From contig JAGYJX010000020.1 in the NCBI GenBank assembly GCA_018401495.1, positions 62,001 to 126,000 on the forward strand: a DNA stretch of 64,000 bases. Reading direction: 5' to 3'. Each line of letters opens with the position of its first letter. Positions within the stretch are counted from its first letter, which is position 1. A program made the position numbers and the translations under genes. The notes beneath the pieces are model-generated. The model was given only the letters and a program-made list of their open reading frames with translations. It did no database searches and was not told where the DNA came from. Below, piece by piece: positions 63,804 to 64,000 of this stretch. The stretch comes from Rhodospirillaceae bacterium (GTDB lineage: Bacteria > Pseudomonadota > Alphaproteobacteria > Thalassobaculales > Thalassobaculaceae).

Positions 63804-64000
63804 TCAGTTCTTCCCGACCGCGGCCGGGTTGTCGAGGCTGTCGGAGCCCTCGATCTCGATGGTCAGGCCGAGCGTCGCCACCACCCGCTCGATGGCCCTG
63901 GTCTGGAAGACAAGACCGTCGATGGCGTCCTGGACGATCTTGTTTCCGGCGGCGTTGCCTTCGCCGATCATCTGGTCGTAGGCCATGGTGCCGGAATCGG
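63804..64000 (-). CDS. C-terminus of an imelysin-like (IrpA-type) protein, partial
   Basis: The last ~65 residues of a gene that enters from the right edge. The visible end (MIGEGNAAGNKIVQDAIDGL, FQTRAIERVVATLGLTIEIE, SDSLDNPAAVGKN) resembles the C-terminal helix of imelysin-type iron-regulated proteins, and the frame stays open to the edge, so the ATG at 63986 is probably internal. Position at the head of an imelysin/DUF1513 cluster supports the call, but most of the gene is not seen. Confidence 0.55.
   Translation of the reverse strand, partial: DSGTMAYDQMIGEGNAAGNKIVQDAIDGLVFQTRAIERVVATLGLTIEIEGSDSLDNPAAVGKN

Noticed and set aside
1..64000. CRISPR arrays, tRNA or rRNA genes, insertion sequences, prophage
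   Set aside because: I saw no regular spaced repeats, cloverleaf-like segments, transposase motifs or phage structural genes. A tRNA could be missed by eye.

Overview
The window is about 70% GC and looks like a free-living alphaproteobacterium, probably in or near the Rhodospirillales. The basis is a ChvI-like response regulator, a GlxBCD/GlnT cluster, a polA that keeps its proofreading domain, a three-part LplT-PlsC-acyl-ACP-ligase fusion, and an imelysin/DUF1513 iron-type cluster. I saw no rRNA, tRNA, CRISPR array, insertion sequence or prophage. The content is metabolic, transport and envelope genes, mostly in short tightly packed operons with ATGA or GTGA overlaps.

Layout. 1-4298 (minus): exopolysaccharide genes manC-galE-export lipoprotein-chain-length determinant. 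4441-6945 (minus): a ChvI-like response regulator, a 51-codon coupled ORF, and a zinc-ribbon/one-TM/peptidoglycan-binding protein. 7350-8878 (minus): glycosyltransferase and methyltransferase. 8963-13982 (minus): cupin regulator, glxBCD and a glutamine-synthetase-like gene. 13999-17505: RidA, an envelope hydrolase, an ABC ATPase, a zf-CHCC protein and a YHS protein. 17584-18188 (plus): a HigBA-type toxin-antitoxin pair with a palindromic operator. 18282-21113: polA. 21137-26116: PfpI, M20 peptidase and amidohydrolase, divergent from an XRE-cupin regulator, GNAT and a YdcZ-type transporter. 26149-29615: a GntR-controlled HAD/GntR/GNAT/DAO operon. 29653-34359: Asp-box protein, LysR, TauD dioxygenase, GMC oxidoreductase. 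34360-38427: a strong hairpin, small membrane proteins, an EamA transporter and a class III aminotransferase. 38728-45199: GNAT, MFS, ALDH and a GGDEF-EAL protein. 45343-50194: the three-part phospholipid acyltransferase fusion, divergent from a HipO-like amidohydrolase across a TetR-type palindrome. 50304-51218: a stand-alone SLATT-like membrane protein. 51232-57663 (minus): a phosphorus block, phnDCEE, Na/Pi cotransporter-PhoU, HisE-like and IMPase-like, with a Pho-box-like site in front. 57708-64000 (minus): imelysin (partial), DUF2325, multicopper oxidase, di-haem oxidoreductase, second imelysin and DUF1513.

A practical warning: about fifteen conserved genes need one to three single-base frame changes to give a full-length protein, usually in G/C-rich runs. 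The density, and a compensating pair inside the multicopper oxidase, suggest uncorrected indels in the assembly rather than mass gene decay. Coordinates of these genes are given from the true start to the true stop, with the approximate break noted.

The best candidates for something new are the SLATT-like protein with an unusual beta-rich tail (50304-51218), the PhoB-like phosphorus operon ending in HisE-like and IMPase-like genes, the imelysin cluster that includes a multicopper oxidase and a DUF2325 protein, and the zinc-ribbon/peptidoglycan-binding protein upstream of the response regulator.
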